A stretch of DNA of 64,000 bases from the NCBI GenBank assembly GCA_014218235.1, contig CM024756.1, forward strand, positions 77,684,152 through 77,748,151. The letters run 5' to 3'. Source of the stretch: Colocasia esculenta. Lineage: Eukaryota > Streptophyta > Magnoliopsida > Alismatales > Araceae. Made by a program: the position numbers and the translations under genes. The notes beneath the pieces are model-generated. The model worked only from the letters and a program-made list of their open reading frames with translations, made no database searches and was not told where the DNA came from. Shown piece by piece: positions 1 to 11,899 of this stretch (position 1 is the first letter of the stretch; every line of letters begins with the position of its first letter).

Positions 1-842
1 ACTCATATTTCTGTGAAAAATTTTTCTTAGGAAAGGGTTTGGAGTTACCTGTGTCTCTCCTCTTGAACTTGAGAAATTTCTTGAATGTCTAGTGAGCATT
101 GCCATTTCATCATCATCACTCTCACTAGACGTTTCTTGCTCATCACTATCTTGTTGAATGGATTTCTTGGAACTTGTTGATGTTTTATTGGATGCTTTTA
201 GAGCAATTGACTTCCTAGGATTTTCTTCTAATTCTTTTCTTTTGATGTTGATTTCATATGTCATTAGAGAGCCAATTAGTTCATCCAATTTCATTTTGGA
301 AAGGTCTTTGGAATCCTCAATGACAGTGGCCTTAGTATTCCAAGATGAAGTAAGAGAACGAAGGATCTTTCTTACTAAGTCACTTTCAGAGTATTCCTTC
401 TTAAGACCTTTTAGCCCGTTAACATTATCATGAATCTTGCAAACATGTCTGATACGGTTTCATCAGTTTTCATCTTGAACATTTCATATTCAGACACTAA
501 CATGCTAACTTTAGTTTCCCTTACCTCGGACGTACCTTCGTAAATAAGTTCAAGCTTGTCCCACATCTCCTTTGCTGTTGAGCATGTGGAGACTCTTGAG
601 AATTCCTTTGGATGCACCGCACATTGCATCATGTTTAGTGCGCTCCAGTTGAGAGTTCCTTTGGCTATTTGGTCTTTCGTCCAGGTGTCTTCGTCCTCGG
701 GCAACACGTATGGTCCCTTGCTGACTATCTTCCACAGCTCGTAATTTTGAGCTCTCAAAAATACCTGCATACGGTTTTTCCAATAAGGATAGTCAGTGCC
801 ATCAAAATAGGGTGGCCTGGTCACTGAATGTCCCTCGGCCAT
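1..842 (-). pseudogene. gag: Gag of copia element A (DUF4219/UBN2 type), frameshifted and partial
   Basis: Gag is the nucleocapsid precursor that packages element RNA into cytoplasmic virus-like particles. The chosen start is the Met at 842-840, because the next residues (AEGHS) match the start of the gag of element B. The N-terminal DUF4219-like segment (residues 8-25, containing YPYWKNRM) and the UBN2 helical region (CAVHPKE, MWDKLELIYEGTS) are clear. Reading stops near 411, but homology continues in another frame from about 425 downwards through the RKILRSL and LMTYEI segments. I infer one single-base deletion near 420-426. The tail, down to position 1, is rich in Ser and Asp, as expected of the linker before the zinc knuckle, which lies off the window. 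Confidence 0.85.
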
Positions 843-922
843 ACCCTTTGCTAGAATCCATAAGATCGAAAATCTCCTGATCGCTAGATCAAATACGAAA
901 AAACAGTAAATCGGAGAAACCC

Positions 923-934
923 GCTCTGATACCA
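923..934 (-). other. Primer-binding site of element A
   Basis: GCTCTGATACCA on the plus strand is the complement of TGGTATCAGAGC, the initiator-Met tRNA 3'-end complement used by most plant LTR elements. It lies two bases inside the LTR boundary at 937. Confidence 0.9.
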
Positions 935-1665
935 ATTGAAGAGTTATGCGGAAATACACAATACGGTAATCTAGAAGGGGGGGGTTGAATAGATTACGGC
1001 AATTTTAAACTATTGATGGCTTCTTTTCAATGCTACAGCGATCTTAATGAAATTTGATTCAAATCGATTAAGTATGAGACCGCTTGAGTTGATCTAAAGT
1101 GAAACAGGGAATCAAACGTGCGTATGAACACCGTGCCAATCATCTATCGCAAAACGCGAACAAACCACAGAACACGATGATTTAAGGTGGTTCGGAGTAC
1201 ACAACTCGTGTATCCTACATCCACCGTCCACACACCACGCAGAAACGACTGCTTATGAGCAAATTCAACACTACAACTCAACCACACACACGTTGTCTGA
1301 TGAAGCACGATCAGAACAACCACAAATACGTGAATCAAGCACAAGGGATGCTCGAAACACAACCACACACACACACGATGGAATGGAAATTATGAAATGG
1401 AGAAGAATTAGGAATTAGGGAACATCCGGTTGGAATTCTTCTCGTGGATCGTCCAAACGCTCTTCAAACTTCGATTGGATGTAGATTGATCGATGTAGAA
1501 GGTTGAATTGATGACGATCCGGCTTCAGCTCCGCATAGATGGTGATTCCACGACGATCTGGGCGGAAGGTTGAAGCAGAGCAGCAATTTGGGGCTTTTCC
1601 TCTTGGTCCCTTGGAGGCTCTTGGATGGGAGGCTGCTCTCTGCGAAATTGGCACCAAAAGGATGC

Positions 1666-1672
1666 TTATATA
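1666..1672 (-). promoter_or_regulatory. TATA box of LTR A
   Basis: TATATAA on the minus strand, inside the LTR and about 88 bp downstream of the palindrome array. LTRs K and J have the same spacing to within about 20 bp. Confidence 0.6.
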
Positions 1673-1759
1673 GTGTTAGGTAAAGGTGGGGGTCGTGGAG
1701 GAAGGAAAAAACCCAAGAGGGGCCGGATTTGGAAACCCAGAATCTGAAGTTTCCGTCGG

Positions 1760-1956
1760 CTGTCGACAGGTGCACTTGCATCTGTCGACAGACAGACTCA
1801 GGGATAGAACACAGAGTTCTGTCCTGGGAAAGACTGTATGGATCTGTCGACAGGTACAGTGCATCTGTCGACAGATACACTCAGACATGCAAACCTGAGT
1901 TCTGTCTTGAAATCACTGTCTGAATCTGTCGACAGGTACTTTGCATCTGTCGACAG
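1760..1956 (-). repeat. Phased palindrome array of LTR A
   Basis: Six copies of the perfect 10-bp palindrome CTGTCGACAG begin at 1760, 1782, 1844, 1865, 1926 and 1947. They form three pairs with internal spacings of 22, 21 and 21 bp, and the pairs repeat every 84 and 82 bp. The sequence between the palindromes is conserved from unit to unit. The array lies in U3 just upstream of the TATA box, the position of an enhancer. Confidence 0.92.
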
Positions 1957-2203
1957 CTACACCTCTTTGGACAGATTTGTGTCTTTTGCTCATGTCTTCA
2001 ATGCCTCTTCAATGCTCCATCTTTCATGCTTGTGCACCTACATGAAAAACATTGTTAGTGATATACATTGTATGATTTGGCAATGTTTAACTCAATCACT
2101 TTCATGTGTTTTTCATGTTAGTTAGCACATCAATTTTGCATTAAATCAATGTTCAAGGATGTTAATGTGATCATCAAAAACATGATATATGGAAAACCCA
2201 ACA

Positions 2204-4471
2204 AGACAATGCCACGACACCAACCAAGGTCGTGCACACCCACGAGCCAGCAGCAAACCAAAACGGAAGCGGGCACCAAGCGGATGTAGTGCTCAGCACA
2301 TTGCCGACACGAACAACCAAGTGAGAACGACGTCTCACCACAAGCACGGCGACCTCAGACCTCACGAGGTAGAGGCCCCACAAGCAGACCCACCGGGACC
2401 CCGGACACACCGCCAGGTTGGGAAAGCTACAAACGCCGTGGTGCCATCACGGCATGGCCACACAAGAATGGGACCCGGAACCGAGAAGAACACCGAAGCG
2501 AGAACCACAAGAAGCACAGGTCTAACAAGCGCCAGACCAACACACCCAAGGAGACTTGGCACAGTTGGGCTATAACCACGGCATGCTCGGGCACGAGGAG
2601 GAACACTTTGAAATGTCGGGGAAAATGTCATCAAACAACAGCAACAAAGCCACCGCCGCTAGTAGCCAAGAGGGGGACCCGTAGTCTGCACGCTCTGCTC
2701 GCTAGCCTAGCTCCTGCCTCCGCCCCCGTGCAAGGGCGAGACAGAGCTGCTCAGAAACACACAACACACGCAACACTGCAGCATGGCCATGCTGCGGCTC
2801 ACGCCTGACACCACTACGTGGCTCCGGAACCAATGCAGAGAGAGGCAGTGAGACAAGGGACTGTCTGGTCTGCGCCAGGAAAGCACTCCGAACCCCTCAG
2901 TGTCCCAGACCTAGACAAAAGAGCTCTACAAACGACTCAGCGTCGCGGTCCAAACATCATTTTCCCCTCAGCTCTAGAGTCTACTCACGTGGGCTGCGAA
3001 CTCGAGCATGCTCATAGCCCGGATACCTCCCTCAACAGGCTCCCGAGGATGGGGGTCCCAGGAAACGGAGACAACCTCTGAACGGGACAAGCCCTCAAGT
3101 GCCAATCACCGTGCGAACAGACGGGGCAGCATAAGAAGAACCACGCCAAACCGCTGGCTTGTAGCACACGACAAGCCCTGCAAGCGAGAGGCACGCATGG
3201 ACACTCAAAAGGGACGTCGGCCAAGCAAACACGCAAGAGAGAGCCAAAACCTCGGAGCACTACCAGAAGTACAGAAAGTCAGTCGCTCTGTTAACAATCA
3301 ATTGACCGCTAGTCAATCTATTGTTAGAGAGACGCGACCTTCCTGGCACCGTTGCCAGGACACGGCCACGAAGGTGTCAGCTTCGGTCACTGAACGCAGG
3401 GAGGCAACCAGCCGCGTTCCCTACCAGAAGGTCCTGAGGGCACAGCCTGCCTGGGGGCACACGCCGACACAAAATCGGGACATGGAAACACCCGAGGCAC
3501 CCATAGGCACTGTCGCGCCCCCACTGGCTTGACGATACTATCGCGACGGGGAAGGGCGCCGCGACACGAACCCTAATGCGACGGGGAAGCACGTCGCGAC
3601 AGCCACCTGTCGCGACGGAAAACTAGGTCGCGACAGCGATCCTTATTGCGACCGCAAATGCGTCGCGGTAAGGTCGGGCCCGACCGGGGCGACGCCTCTA
3701 CTGATGTCGCGACGCACCGTGCGGTCGCAAAACCGCTGGGAGGCAGACCAACGGGATCCTCAATCCCAAGGTCGCCCACGAACCACAAACATGCACACAC
3801 GGGGGAGGGGAGCATGGGGAAAGTAGTAAAGCTATCTACAAAACCCAGAGGGCTCCGATCCACCCGGATGGGAGAGGGCACAAGAAATCCCTACCTTAAA
3901 CGAAGAACCGAACCGCGTAGGGCCCTTCTCGTAGGAATGAACACCTCCTCCTTGCTCCACGCATGCTCCACGATGTCGGGACACCACACACGCCGGGGAG
4001 AAGAGAGGAGGAAGAGGTCGCCGGAGGGAGAGGGAGAAGGGAAGAAAAAGAGAGAGGGGGAAGGGGTAGCCGGCCTGCACCTTAAGTTCCCGGCACCCAG
4101 AACGCGACGGACGGCCCCGTCGCGTTAACAACCATAACACGACAGGTCAACGGACCGCGACAAGAATGCGCCCCCCACGGGCACCGCGACAACACGACAG
4201 GCCGTACTGACACACCTGCTACCCTGACAGGCGTCAGACGACCAGACAGCGCAACACAACCAAACACTGTCGCGGCCCGTTGACCAAGCGTGACAGCAAG
4301 ACGCAACGGAGAACTAGGGCATGACCAACACGTGACCCACACGCTCTCCGCGACACGGATGACTGTCGCGTCGGGCACCCTCGACGTGACACCAACGCAT
4401 CACCCAGCCTGGACGCATCAGTGGCCAGTCATCCCAGGCGCCGGACGAGAGCTGGGAAACCAGGTCTTACA
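2204..4471 (-). repeat. Fragment P: gypsy chromovirus-type LTR, minus strand
   Basis: GC-rich stretch with no gene. Its reverse complement matches the LTR of element E: it starts TGTAAGACC (plus strand ends CTTACA at 4471) and shares the block around 3040-3075 (GCTCCCGAGGATGGGGG on the plus strand). Like E it has two clusters of GTCGCGAC-type words (about 3530-3740 and 4098-4380). The far end is cut at 2204 by element A. Open frames here, such as 2189-2575 and 3008-3532, are CpG-rich noise. It could be a solo LTR or part of an element whose remainder is off the window. Confidence 0.75.
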
Positions 4472-5139
4472 CTGTCTCACCTGTATATAAAGCAAGTATG
4501 AGTCTTTCAACAAGACCCAGGAAGCAATCTAAAGATAGCATCCTTACACATATCACATACACATACTAATCTAATTAATAATAAGTAAAAATATGGCACA
4601 TGCTTCATATTAATTTAGCAACTAAGAAACAACCTATGACATGCTTATACATAATGAATAACATGATTTATGGTTTCAAATTCCATTCATATCATTTCAC
4701 AATTATACACCATTTAATCATGGGAATATGCACATGGTAAATAGCAAACCTAGCATGATATCTAATCATTTCACATGCATTCATAACACATATTCACATA
4801 TTTAGCTTGTTGTTTAAATATAAAATTTACACATTCCATGGTATCACATCTCTTCACATGCTAACACATTCACATTACACTATCACATGCTCATTTCACA
4901 TTTGCACAATTCACATATTCAAATTTCACATATTAACACTTTTTACACCTAATTTCCATGACACATAGTCAAACCACCATAAAGAAGGACACAATTCACA
5001 TAACACATATCCGCCACCTAGGCAACACAGTGATGAATCTTGGTTTACTACGCAAAACGGGAGAAGCCCTCTCCACCCTAACCAGTGGTACTTGTCCACC
5101 TCCAGGATTTCATCCCAATGCCCATAGGATATCACACAC
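4472..5139 (-). repeat. Fragment Q: gypsy LTR of the solo-LTR I family, AT-rich
   Basis: No gene. The reverse complement of about 4958-5139 resembles solo LTR I around 35395-35500, sharing GAAATCCTGGAGGTGGA and the GGAGAAG/CTCTCTCC block. The remaining bases, 4500-4950, are AT-rich with many CACAT words and no recognisable feature. Element D interrupts it at 5140. Confidence 0.5.
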
Positions 5140-8100
5140 TGTAGCAACTCGAAAAATTCAGTATTTTAAAATTTTTAAATAATAAATTTCTATAAATCAA
5201 AATAATAGAAACATACATACCATTATCGTATGTGCAAGGCACATCTAAACATTCCGTAAAAATTATAAATCACCCAAAGATTATCCCTAAGTGTTCCACG
5301 AAGAAATTCGAGCGTACGTCACAACGTGACAGATTATCCAAATTTGACAATTAAGTCAGAAAATCATTATCACGGAAAATAACATGCCATAAATTAAATG
5401 AACGGGTCGGAGAGACTTTCAACATCATGAAATGATGACCCATTATCGAAATGGGACCAATGGACCTCTCATAGTCTATGAATAAAATCAAGTAAGAAAA
5501 ATATAATAAAATTCGTAACTAATATACCCTAATTAAAAAGGGAAATCCCAAAAGATAAAATCCAATAAATAATGGGCTTTGTTAAATGGACCATATAAAA
5601 TTTATTAAGCCAAAATATGGATTCTTAAAAGAAGAATAATAGGAAAATATCGTAAATTCTTAACTAAATTATTACTTAAATAGAAAAGGGGTATTTAATG
5701 CATTACATAGGAAGTTTGAGTTAGAATTGGATTCCTAAACCTACCCTAATAGGTTTGCCACAAATTAACTGCCATCTCAACCCAAATAGAAGTTCTCATG
5801 CTTAGAAAGGGAAGAGCAAAAGGAATTCGGTATTAATAGGAGTTATAGTCCAAATAGGAAATAGAAAGAGGAGAAGCTTAAATACCCTCCTAAAACCCTC
5901 ATGGCCGGCCCTAGCTCATGCCAAGGGATTGCTAGACCTGGAGGAGAGGCCAAGGAGGAGGACAATTTGTTGGAGAAGGCTTCATCAAAGCTTCATCCCG
6001 AGTTCTTCAAGTTCTAGCCCTAGAAGAGGAAATCGACCAAGGTAGGCATTCAATAAGCTAAAATCATAAGATTTCATATGTAGATTGTTCCATGCATCAG
6101 GAAAATCCTCCGTTCACAATTTTCCATCAAGCCAATATTTTCTTATTGAATTTTGAAGTCCTGCAACTCTCTTGACTTGAACCTTCATGTTTAATTCATC
6201 GCCTTGAATACTCGATCCCATGCTCTCAAATTTTATGGAGATACTGATGCATGTTAGGCATCTTTTGCCCCTGAAAGTCCTAATTTTTATCCACCTACTT
6301 CGTGAATTAATTCTCTCATCTCAACTGCCACTATGTCATGTACTCAATTTGACTTGAATAAAGCATGTCAAAACTCTATCTAATTTCATATTCCTAATTA
6401 ATGTAAGTACCCATGTTTGTCTAGATCAATTTGCAACTTATATTAGGATTTTTCATCGACTACACAATTAGTTATGAATTTTGAAGCAACCAGTGTCAAA
6501 ACATGTAACATAGCCCGTAACCGAGGCTCTGTCCTTTTCCCGCTCGAACTCAAGTTCAGAACCTGAGAACGTGACGGCCTAATAAGGTGTTCTCAGGGCC
6601 TTCGCGACACAGTACCTGTCATGATCTGATCGTGACAGGGAACCCTGTCGCGTTCTAGCCGCATGACCGAACGACCCGTCGCGATCTTCATATGAAACCC
6701 GTCGCATTCTCTTCCTTGCACTGATTGACCCGTCGCGACCCGTTAACGACTCTGTCATGTCCATGCAGGCCCTGTCGCGACCCTTACACAGACCTGTCGC
6801 ATTTTGCACTTTTTCATGAAAGCCACCTATTTTTGCAAGTCTTGTTTTTCTACAGTGATATCATGCTCTGCTAACTCTTTTTGACACAGTAAACGAAACT
6901 GAAAATCTGAGCTTATTTTAATAAAATAAAAGCCATGCACATGACCCTTTCATACTCCATGATTCTCTATGTCACATGCAATCACTTTGAACCATCCTAT
7001 ATGGCTTAACCTGACTTGAAAATTGTCACATGTACATCTAACAATTTATTTCAATTATATATATTAATTGCCCTATTTTAAATGAACTTGTCTATGTTTA
7101 CTCGCGATGTTTTGGAATACCGTTATCGATGCTCCACTGTTCTAGAATTCCTCTCGAACGTCGAGCACTTGTTTCTATATATACACTCTCTCTTGACTTG
7201 GATGAACTCTGCGTCGGATACTCCTTCTCTGCCGAACTAGTGATTTTTGTTCAAGGCCTCCGTAAGTCTCCTCTGTCCATGGATTCCCACATTGTCAACG
7301 AGCTGGTTGTACCCTAACACCTATGATACTCTCTAGGGATCAGTAAGATCCGCACAGCCTTAGATTGCTCTCGCTCTTATCTTAAATCACGCCGGACCTC
7401 TAGACCTGTGGATAATGAGGCCAGCGGAAGGGTTGTGTTCCACCTTACTGCCAACACCTTACGCGCATGTTGAGCAACTCTTACTATCGCTCATTACTCG
7501 ACGTTTCATGTGCAATGACCATAAGATCTTATCTATACTCTGCTCGATCGTCTATTCATGTTCACTCTACTATCTCGTCTATCTCATCTAGTACTCTATT
7601 GTACCCTTTGAGTTGTGTGGCTTCTACTGTTCTGTACTGTTCATGACTGTCTAGCACTAAAAAGGGTCTGTGACTCTACTGACTGGAATGCATACTATTT
7701 AGGGCACGAGAGTGTCAGAGGGGCTCCAATCTAGTCCTGGGGGCAGAGAGCCACCCAAAATACCTGTAGGGCGATAGACGGTGTTCTGCATTGCACCGGT
7801 TCTGACTGACTGTTCTGAATTAGATAGACATCTGACTGTTACACTATTACTATTAGTCTTTTGATTCAGACGTACTGCACTGTTATTGTACTGCCACTGA
7901 CTGTTACTGAACTGTTATTGAGCGACTACTTTCGTACTCTCTACTTGCTCTACTTGACACTCGCTCTCTTGAGTTTTTGCATGCTATCGCGACTTGATCA
8001 CTTAAAAGTGCTATACTCCCTCTCGGCTATCTACAGATAACCAAAGTGCCATTACTATTTTGATTGATGAAAGTTAATCAAAAGTGCTATACTATTTCGA

Positions 8101-8757
8101 TTGATGAGAATCAATCTAAGTGCAATTTACTCTATACATGACTATCTACTATCTCTCTTCTGCTATACATGTCGCTTGCTATTCTTGACCATGACATTAC
8201 TTGCTACTGCGTGACTTGACTTTAATCATCGTGCTATACTTGATTCATCTGCTATTTGAACCATGTTACTTGTGCTATTACTTTCTCGACTTTACATGAC
8301 TCTCTCTATCTTTATTTACTCTACATTTAATGCGTTAATTAATTAAAGCTTGCTTGACTATTGAGATTTAAGTCCTACTGGCGTTATCGCTCACCCTTCG
8401 TTATTTGTTATTGTGTCTCAGGTAAGTCAGACCATGACATTATACACACCAATGGGACGAGACCAGAGTGATGAGTGACTCGGAGTCAAATGACGAAGCT
8501 ACCCTAACACCATTGGGGTCTATTAGTTATTGCTTTAGATTTCTTTTCAATGTAATGATGTCATTGAGTCCTATGTATTGGCTCCGAATTAGTGGTTGTA
8601 ATAGTCTTAGTGATTTTATAATGAAATCAAGATTTTATTTCATTTATTGTTCATTAGATGCTATGATGTTTGCGAATGTATGCGCATTGTCGTTACCATA
8701 CTCGATGCTCATGTCTCCCTCCGATTTATTCCGATGCTAAATTGGAGGGGCGTGACA
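5140..8757 (+). repeat. 5' LTR of element D (3618 bp)
   Basis: Starts TGTAGCAACTCG and ends GGGGCGTGACA. The first 1.6 kb aligns with the 3' LTR from 10065. It holds a GTCGCGAC-type array (6602-6802), a TATA-like stretch (7175-7183) and then about 1 kb of low-complexity sequence rich in CTGTTACT-like words (about 7540-8340). No gene is supported inside. Confidence 0.88.
6602..6802 (+). repeat. TCGCGA-type palindrome array in LTR D
   Basis: Copies or near-copies of TCGCGA start at 6602, 6648, 6679, 6702, 6733, 6755, 6775 and 6797. The last six form pairs 23, 22 and 22 bp apart. The array begins about 1.4 kb into the LTR, the same offset as the TGTCGACA array in the related LTR J. Confidence 0.75.
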
Positions 8758-8759
8758 GT

Positions 8760-8772
8760 TGGTATTAGAGCC
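8760..8772 (+). other. Primer-binding site of element D
   Basis: TGGTATTAGAGCC, one change from the Met-tRNA complement TGGTATCAGAGCC, two bases after the LTR end. Confidence 0.85.
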
Positions 8773-8968
8773 AAGGATGTCCTTATTAGGGTATTTTAAG
8801 TCTAGGGATGTTCTAGGTGAACTGCCATGATCGTTCTAAGTCAACCACCATACCTATGTGAGAGATTGGGTAAAGCTTGGGGTTATGCTAGGAGCTTAAC
8901 TATATGTATAAGCCCCCTAAGTTTTAGAAGACATTAATAAGTATTCTTGCTCGCAGGAACTAGAGGAG

Positions 8969-9860
8969 ATGGCTGGAGAGCATGCGCAAATGCATGAATT
9001 ACAATAGACCGTACAAGGGTTAACTCAAGCTCTTAACAACGTGATTCAAGTAGGAGCAAGAATTGGGACAGGAGACTTATATGGGAACTTTCAACGAATA
9101 AATCCCCCTAGGTTAATGGAACTCAAGTTCCCAATGAAACTAAAAATTGGGTGAAGGCGATGGAATGAATCTTTAGAGTTATGCAATGCTCAGAGTAGGA
9201 GAAAGTTCTTCTGGCAACCTTCCAATTGGACCGCGATGCTATAGCTTGGTGGGAAGCTGCCAGTCGACAACTACCCAACATCAATATAGAGTGGGATAAA
9301 TTTTTAGAACTCTTCAAGACCAAATAATTTTTCGAGAGGATTCGTGAGAAAAAGGCAAATGAATTCGTCAACTTAAAACAACAAATGATGCCGGTAGCAA
9401 AATATGAAGTGCAATTTGAATGACTAGCACAGTATGCACCACATTTGGTGAGTACGGAGAAGATGAAGGCGAAGAGATTTTTAGAAGGGTTGAGACCTGT
9501 GTTCTGGGAAAGGTTGACTCCACTAGACATTGAAGTATATTCAGTCATGGTATTGAGAGCTCAATTAGAAGAGGACACCATGGAACTTCTTGAAAAGATC
9601 CGTAGGAAGAAGGTGATAAAAAGGGAACGGCTACTCATTCCAATGATAATAAAGGAAGAAATACAATAGATAGAAGGAGAATGAAAGGGGAAGTGAAGCG
9701 GAAGTGAAGCGGAAGTAATTCTATAAATTTTGTAAGAAACCAGGACATCAAATTGATAACTGTTGGAAGAAATTGGGCAGATACTTGCGATGTGGAAGTT
9801 AACAACATCGGGCCATCGATTGTCCAACAAAGAAGAACCAAACACCACACCAAGGACAAT
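8969..9860 (+). pseudogene. gag: Decayed Ty3/gypsy gag of element D
   Basis: Capsid-type gag (Retrotrans_gag family) with several in-frame stops. The chosen start is the ATG at 8969, reading MAGEHAQ. The capsid core is spread over frames from about 9090 to 9600; the recognisable pieces are the WWEAA-like segment near 9248 and KRFLEGLRP with its flanks in the open stretch 9445-9669. A single zinc-knuckle remnant, CKKPGHQIDNC, is encoded at 9731-9763; the residue expected to be its first Cys reads Tyr. A stop follows shortly after. No pol domain follows before the polypurine tract, so this was probably the only gene of the element. Confidence 0.8.
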
Positions 9861-10050
9861 TACAAGCCCTCATGAATATGAATAATGCCAATGAAGGTGG
9901 ACAAGGTACCATCATTACACCCTTAGTTAATTTTATATAATTTTATTTCCACGATAGAAAAACCCTGAGTGGGGGAGATGATGGAATGAAATATTTCGAG
10001 GAAATTGGTAGTCGTATCATATCATATGAATTTGGGGACCAAATTCTTTT

Positions 10051-10064
10051 TAAGTGGGGGAGGA
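10051..10064 (+). other. Polypurine tract of element D
   Basis: TAAGTGGGGGAGGA directly abuts the 3' LTR start (TGTGGCAACCC at 10065), the expected plus-strand priming site. Confidence 0.88.
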
Positions 10065-11748
10065 TGTGGCAACCCGAAAAATTCAGTATTTAAAATTTTG
10101 AAATAATAATTTCTATAAATCAAAATAATAGAAACATACATACCATTATTGTATGTGCAAGGACACATTTAAAAATCCTGTAAAAATTATAAATCACCCC
10201 AAAGATTATCCCTAAGTGTTCCAAGAAGAAATTCGTAAAACGAAAAACCCGATTGGCCAAGCGTACGTCACAACGTGACTGATTATCTAAATTTGGCAAC
10301 TAAGTTGGAAAACCGTTAAGACCGAAAAATAACACGCCCATAAATTAAATGAACATGTCGGAGAGGCTTTCAACATCATGAAGGATGACCCATTATCGAA
10401 ATGGACCAATGGACCTCTCATAGTCCATGAATAAAATCAAGTAAGAAAAACATAATAAAATCCGTAACTCTATTATACCCTAATTAAAAAGGGAAATCCC
10501 AAAAGATAAAATCCAATAAATAATGGGCTTTGTTAAATGGACCATATAAAATTTATTGGGCCAAAATAGGGATTCTTAAAAGAAGAATAATAGGAAAATA
10601 TCCTAAATTCGTAACTAAATTATTACTTAAATAGAAAAGGGTATTAATACATTAAATAGGAAGTTTGAGTTAGAATTAGATTCCTAAACCTACCCTAATA
10701 AGTTGGCAACGAATTAACTCACATCCCAACCCAATAGAAGTTCTCATGCTTAGAAAAGAAATAGCAAATAGGAAATTCGGAATTAATAGGAGTTATAGTC
10801 CAAATAGGAAATAGAAAGAGGAGAAGCTTAAATACCCTCCTAAAACCCTCATGGCCGGCCCTAGCTTGTGCCAAAGGATTGCTGGACCTGGAGAAGAGGC
10901 CAAGGAGGAGGAGAATTCGTGGGGAGAAGGCTTCATCAAAGCTTCATCCCGAGATCTTCAAGTTCTAGCCCTAGAAGAGGAAATCGACCAAAGGAAGGCA
11001 TTCTCACAAGCTAAAATCATAAGATTTCGTCTGTAGATTGTTCCATTCATCAGGAATAAAACCTTCCAGTTTCATAATTTTCCATCGAGCCAATATTTTC
11101 TTATTGAATTTTGAAGTCCTGCAACTCTCTTGACCTCGATCCTTCATGTTTATTCATATCGCCTTGGATACTCGATCCATGCCCTAAAATTTTTATGGGA
11201 GATACTGATGCATGTTAGGCATCTTTTACCCCTGAAAGCCCTAATTTTTATTCACCCTACTTCGTGAATTAATTCTCTCATCTCAACTGCTCACTATGTC
11301 ATGTACTCCATGTTTGACTTGAATAAAGCATGTCGAAACACTATCTATTTTCAAATTCCTAATTATTGTAAGTACCCATGTATGTCTAGATCCATTGCAA
11401 CTTGTTTCAAGATTTTTCATTGATTATACAATTAGTTATGAATTTTAGAAGCAACCAGTGTCAAAACATGTTAAGTTGGCCCACAACCCGAGGCTCTGTC
11501 CTTTTCCCGCTCGAACTCAAGTTCAGAACCTGAGAACGCGACGACCCGATAGGTCGTGTTTTCAGGGCCTTCATGACACAGGTACCTGTCATGATCTGAT
11601 CGCAACAGGGAACCCTATCGCGTTCTGGCCGCTTGACCGAACGACCCGTCGCGATCTCATATGAACCCGTCGCGTTCTCTTCCTTTGCACTGACTGACCC
11701 GTCACGACCCTTTAACGACTGTGTCACATTCTATGCAGGCCTTGTTGC
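10065..11748 (+). repeat. 3' LTR of element D, truncated
   Basis: Aligns with 5140-6780 of the 5' LTR. The match ends inside the TCGCGA array: the 5' LTR reads GGCCCTGTCGCGACCC near 6770, while here GGCCTTGTTGC is followed by unrelated sequence from about 11749. About 2 kb of the LTR is missing. The 61-codon open stretch at 10851-11036 repeats LTR sequence and is not a gene. Confidence 0.85.
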
Positions 11749-11899
11749 TTTAGGGTCGGACAACTCCTCTATCACGAGATCGCGAGTTCCCGATTGGAGG
11801 GGTCCCTAAATGAAGTGCTCCTTCAGGGTCCAAGTCAGAGGGGTATAGGGGATGAATGGATCCAGGTGAACCGGGTCTGGATGAAATCCTAGACCAACC

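Larger units (their letters stand above)
1..2203 (-). mobile_element. Element A: Ty1/copia (SIRE-like) retrotransposon, 5' end only
   Basis: Minus-strand element entering from the left edge. Reading the minus strand it has a 5' LTR (937-2203), a Met-tRNA primer-binding site (923-934) and a gag gene (842 down to 1). Pol and the 3' LTR lie outside the window. The LTR ends are TG...CA. The gag resembles that of element B at 51043-51663, which places both in the same copia lineage; the SIRE/Maximus assignment is inferred from the gag type and the LTR terminus. The bases after the LTR (2204-2208, AGACA) should be one copy of its target duplication. It appears to have inserted into LTR fragment P. 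Confidence 0.85.
937..2203 (-). repeat. 5' LTR of element A (1267 bp)
   Basis: The plus strand runs from TGAAGAG at 937 to CCCAACA at 2203; on the minus strand it begins TGTTGGG and ends TTCA. Near 976-983 is a G-run after TCTAGA, also present in the LTRs of B. A TATA box (TATATAA on the minus strand) lies at 1666-1672, and a palindrome array lies directly upstream of it at 1760-1956. Small reading frames inside are not genes. Confidence 0.88.
5140..11748 (+). mobile_element. Element D: gag-only Ty3/gypsy retrotransposon (TR-GAG/LARD type)
   Basis: Plus-strand element with a complete 5' LTR (5140-8757), Met-tRNA primer-binding site (8760-8772), a 1.3-kb interior containing only a decayed gag, a polypurine tract (10051-10064) and a 3' LTR truncated at about 11748. 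There is no trace of protease, reverse transcriptase or integrase between gag and the polypurine tract, so it would depend on a partner element. The preceding bases 5135-5139 (CACAC) should be one target duplication; the other is lost. Long LTRs around a short gag-only interior match the published description of plant TR-GAG elements. Confidence 0.85.

Noticed and set aside
923..934. Met-tRNA-like sequence as a possible tRNA gene
   Set aside because: Only the 12-13 base complement of the tRNA 3' end is present, next to an LTR; no cloverleaf can be drawn. The same applies to the other primer-binding sites.
1760..1956. Regular short repeats with unique spacers resembling a CRISPR array
   Set aside because: The repeats are palindromic 10-mers in pairs inside a plant LTR, the spacers are themselves repeated, and there is no cas gene; the context is eukaryotic.
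2189..3532. Long open frames (128 and 174 codons) in the GC-rich stretch
   Set aside because: They lie in an LTR fragment homologous to the E LTR, have no domain or codon pattern, and arise from the lack of stops in CpG-rich DNA.
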